Shown in pieces: positions 61,754 through 64,000 of a stretch of 64,000 nt of DNA. The position numbers and the translations under genes are program-made. The stretch is from an uncultured bacterium (GTDB taxonomy: Bacteria; Patescibacteriota; Gracilibacteria; Absconditabacterales; Absconditicoccaceae). Position 1 is the first letter of the stretch. Every line of letters begins with the position of its first letter. The notes beneath the pieces were generated by a model. The model worked only from the letters and a program-made list of their open reading frames with translations, did not search any database and was not told the DNA's origin. Location of the stretch: contig CAMVNG010000001.1 of the NCBI GenBank assembly GCA_947168815.1, positions 124,001-188,000 of the forward strand, written 5' to 3'.

Positions 61754-62892
61754 TTTTTCGTTTTATTTAGAAAATCTAAAGAAGCCCCTTCATCACATCA
61801 TCCATAAGGACAATAGTATCTATCCATAGACCTCCAATCTTCATTAAATCATGAAAGGAAACGTTCAATAACAGTAGGATCATCAATTAACAATCAAATT
61901 TCTCTATTAGTATCCAAACTTTCATGATTAAAGTTCATAGATCAAATCAATAACCATTTATGATCTATAACCATCATTTTCGTATGACTATTTGGCTTTT
62001 TTAATAGTCTAACATTTCATGTTCAGAACACATCAGCAATCAATTTATTATCCTTCGAATTAGGAAAAATTGCCTTAAATTCGAAATCTCAAGTTACAAT
62101 TCTTCAATAATCATTTTCCTTATAAACAATCTCACTTGGTTTCTCAGATAAAAGTGCATAAATACTTGGATCTGATATATCTTCCATCTGCAAAACGATA
62201 GACTCCTTTGCATTTGTAATTAGATCAGTAATAATAGCACGGCAATTCAAATTACAAACAACAAGATTAGGCTCTATACGATCAGCATCTATTTCATCAC
62301 CAATCCAATCTCTTTCAAAAATATACCTCAAAGAAGTCATTATTTGTGGATTATCAGAAAAGAGAAAATAATCACGATTTTTCGTTAATCAATCTGTTGA
62401 AAGATCTGCTGTTTGAATCCAGAACCCTGAAGAAGTAATAATAAAATTATCATGAAGATATTGTGTTGAAAGATGTTCATCACTTCTAATTTGAGCCGTA
62501 GTCCCTTGAAAATAAGTTTTCAATTCTTTAAACGCATTTATCCATTGATATGGTCTACTACTCTCAGTTAGTATTCTTAAATTTGTACCACTATCAACTG
62601 CATCCTTAAATGTCTTTAATATACCTGAATCTGAAACTTCATATGATTGAAGAAGTAAGACATGAGAATTTAACAAAGAATCCTTATAACCAGTTAGAAA
62701 ATCCTCATCAATATTTGAATAAAGGAATCAAGAAAAAGATAACAATCATTCCTTCCAATTATCAGACAAGTTGTAAAGATAATCATTAATAACATTAGCT
62801 CCTCTCTTTTCAAAAAAACGAAGTCATCCTGACCATGGAGACGCAAAATAAGCAAAAATCACTAGTAGAATTAAAAAGAATATTTTCTTCAT
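61714..62892 (-). CDS. phospholipase D-like (HKD) secreted protein
   Basis: MKKIFFLILLVIFAYFASPWSGWLRFFEKRG...; second motif SHTKMMVIDHKWLLIGSMNFNHESLD; first motif degenerate (LHDNFIITSSG). 3' end extends past TGA codons to TAA at 61714, overlapping the next gene. Confidence 0.8.
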
Positions 62893-62907
62893 TAAACACA
62901 GATAGCA

Positions 62908-63465
62908 TTAAAGAGATAGTCATTCAATCATTTCATCTATTTTTTTGTAAAGAGTAGATGAATCTGAATTATTATCAAGAGTATAATCAGCTAATTTCTG
63001 GCACGCAAGAATATTTCACTTATTTATATCTTCATTTGATGCTTCCAAAGCCTCCTGCTTTTTAAAAGTATCAAAATCTATATGATCTTTTGCTGAATTC
63101 CTCTGTAAAGCCCTTTCATACCTAACCTTTTGGTCAGCATCCACAGATAATAATATAAAATTTGATTGCTTTTTCAATAGCTCAACTTCTCAAACAGTAC
63201 GGATTGATTCAATAATAGCATTTTCTCAAACAACGCTTGCTTTCTTATATAACTCTCAAACAATATAACTTGAACCATGCTCTGCCCTTAAACTATCAGC
63301 CAAATATCTCATGGTATCTCTATTCACCTCTTTTCATTCATTTTCTAAAATCTCAGTCAAATATCAACTAACAGAATAATGGAGAAATCAGCACTTATTT
63401 ACTAAATAATCAACAACTGTTCATTTACCCGCAGCAGCAGGACCTGTAATTCAAATAATCTTCAT
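62908..63465 (-). CDS. dephospho-CoA kinase/adenylate-kinase-like P-loop kinase
   Basis: MKIIGITGPAAAGKGTVVDYLVNKCGFLHYSVSGYLTEILE...; TGA=Gly in P-loop. Confidence 0.7.
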
Positions 63466-63486
63466 ACTATAATATGTAAGATAAAA

Positions 63487-64000
63487 CTAAGGATTTAAGA
63501 GTTCCTTTAATTTTTTCAAAGCTCTTGAGATTCTCTGTCTAATTGTATCCTGAGAAATTAATAATTGTTCTTCAATCTCTGAATAACTTCTATCTTCAAT
63601 ATATCTTAAGAAAATAATTTCTCTACTCAAAGAATCTAACGACTGCATTGCTTCCATAATCTGATCAAGTTCAAAATCCTGTTGTAAAAAATCCTCAAAT
63701 TCAGTTTCATCAACCAAACTATCTTCAAAATGTTCAGATTCATCATCATCTGAATCTAAATCAGAAAAAGGAAGATCCTTATGTTTTTTAAAGAAATCTT
63801 TGACAGTATTTTTAAAAATAGTTCGAACATATGCGGAAAAAGACTGAGATATATCATATTTCTTTACAGCTGTCCAAAATTTTACATAAAAATCTGCAAT
63901 AATATCTTCTGCATCCTCCTGAGAAAGAAAAAAATTACTCTTTAAATAACGAAAAAAAATATCCACAGTTTTAAGATAAAAAGTATTATATGCTCAAGAA
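63487..64000 (-). CDS. ECF-type RNA polymerase sigma factor (partial, N-terminus off window)
   Basis: GAYNTFYLKTVDIFFRYLKSNFFLSQEDAEDIIADFYVKFWTAVKKYD...LDSLSREIIFLRYIEDRSYSEIEEQLLISQDTIRQRISRALKKLKELL. Confidence 0.88.

Noticed and set aside
1-64000. tRNA/rRNA genes and transposases
   Set aside because: None recognised by eye; no IS-like inverted repeats or transposase motifs seen. A tRNAscan/Infernal run would be needed to exclude small RNAs.

Overview
The window reads as a patescibacterial (CPR) chromosome segment using genetic code 25, in which UGA encodes glycine (Absconditabacteria/SR1 or Gracilibacteria type). In-frame TGA falls at conserved glycines in UvrA, DnaA, GlyA, PduL and malic enzyme, so the supplied code-11 ORF track cuts most real genes into fragments. 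I rebuilt the gene models by eye with only TAA/TAG as stops. Main content: FtsH, AsnS, RicT/PSP1-type protein, Dtd, PduL, GlyA, RNase HI, RluA-family synthase, MiaB-like enzyme, malic enzyme, GPx, thermonuclease, UvrA, sortase, AMP phosphorylase-type enzyme, DnaA, PflB, a PlsC-ACP-AMP-ligase fusion, nucleotide/CoA kinases, a PLD-like protein, an ECF sigma factor, and a ~13 kb gene for a giant surface protein of ~4,348 aa (FISUMP, BspA-type LRR, InlB_B-type repeats, SLH-like C-terminus). The most unusual observation is a dispersed class of about nine small orphan genes. They are essentially TGA-free, look richer in GC, and sit in monocistronic promoter/A-rich-leader/CDS/terminator units; six share an exact AAAAACAAAT just 5' of the start. 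One of them appears to use TGA as a real stop, because reading TGA as Gly would push the ORF through its own terminator. All assignments were made by eye without searches; coordinates were checked by frame arithmetic, but not every codon of long genes was verified.
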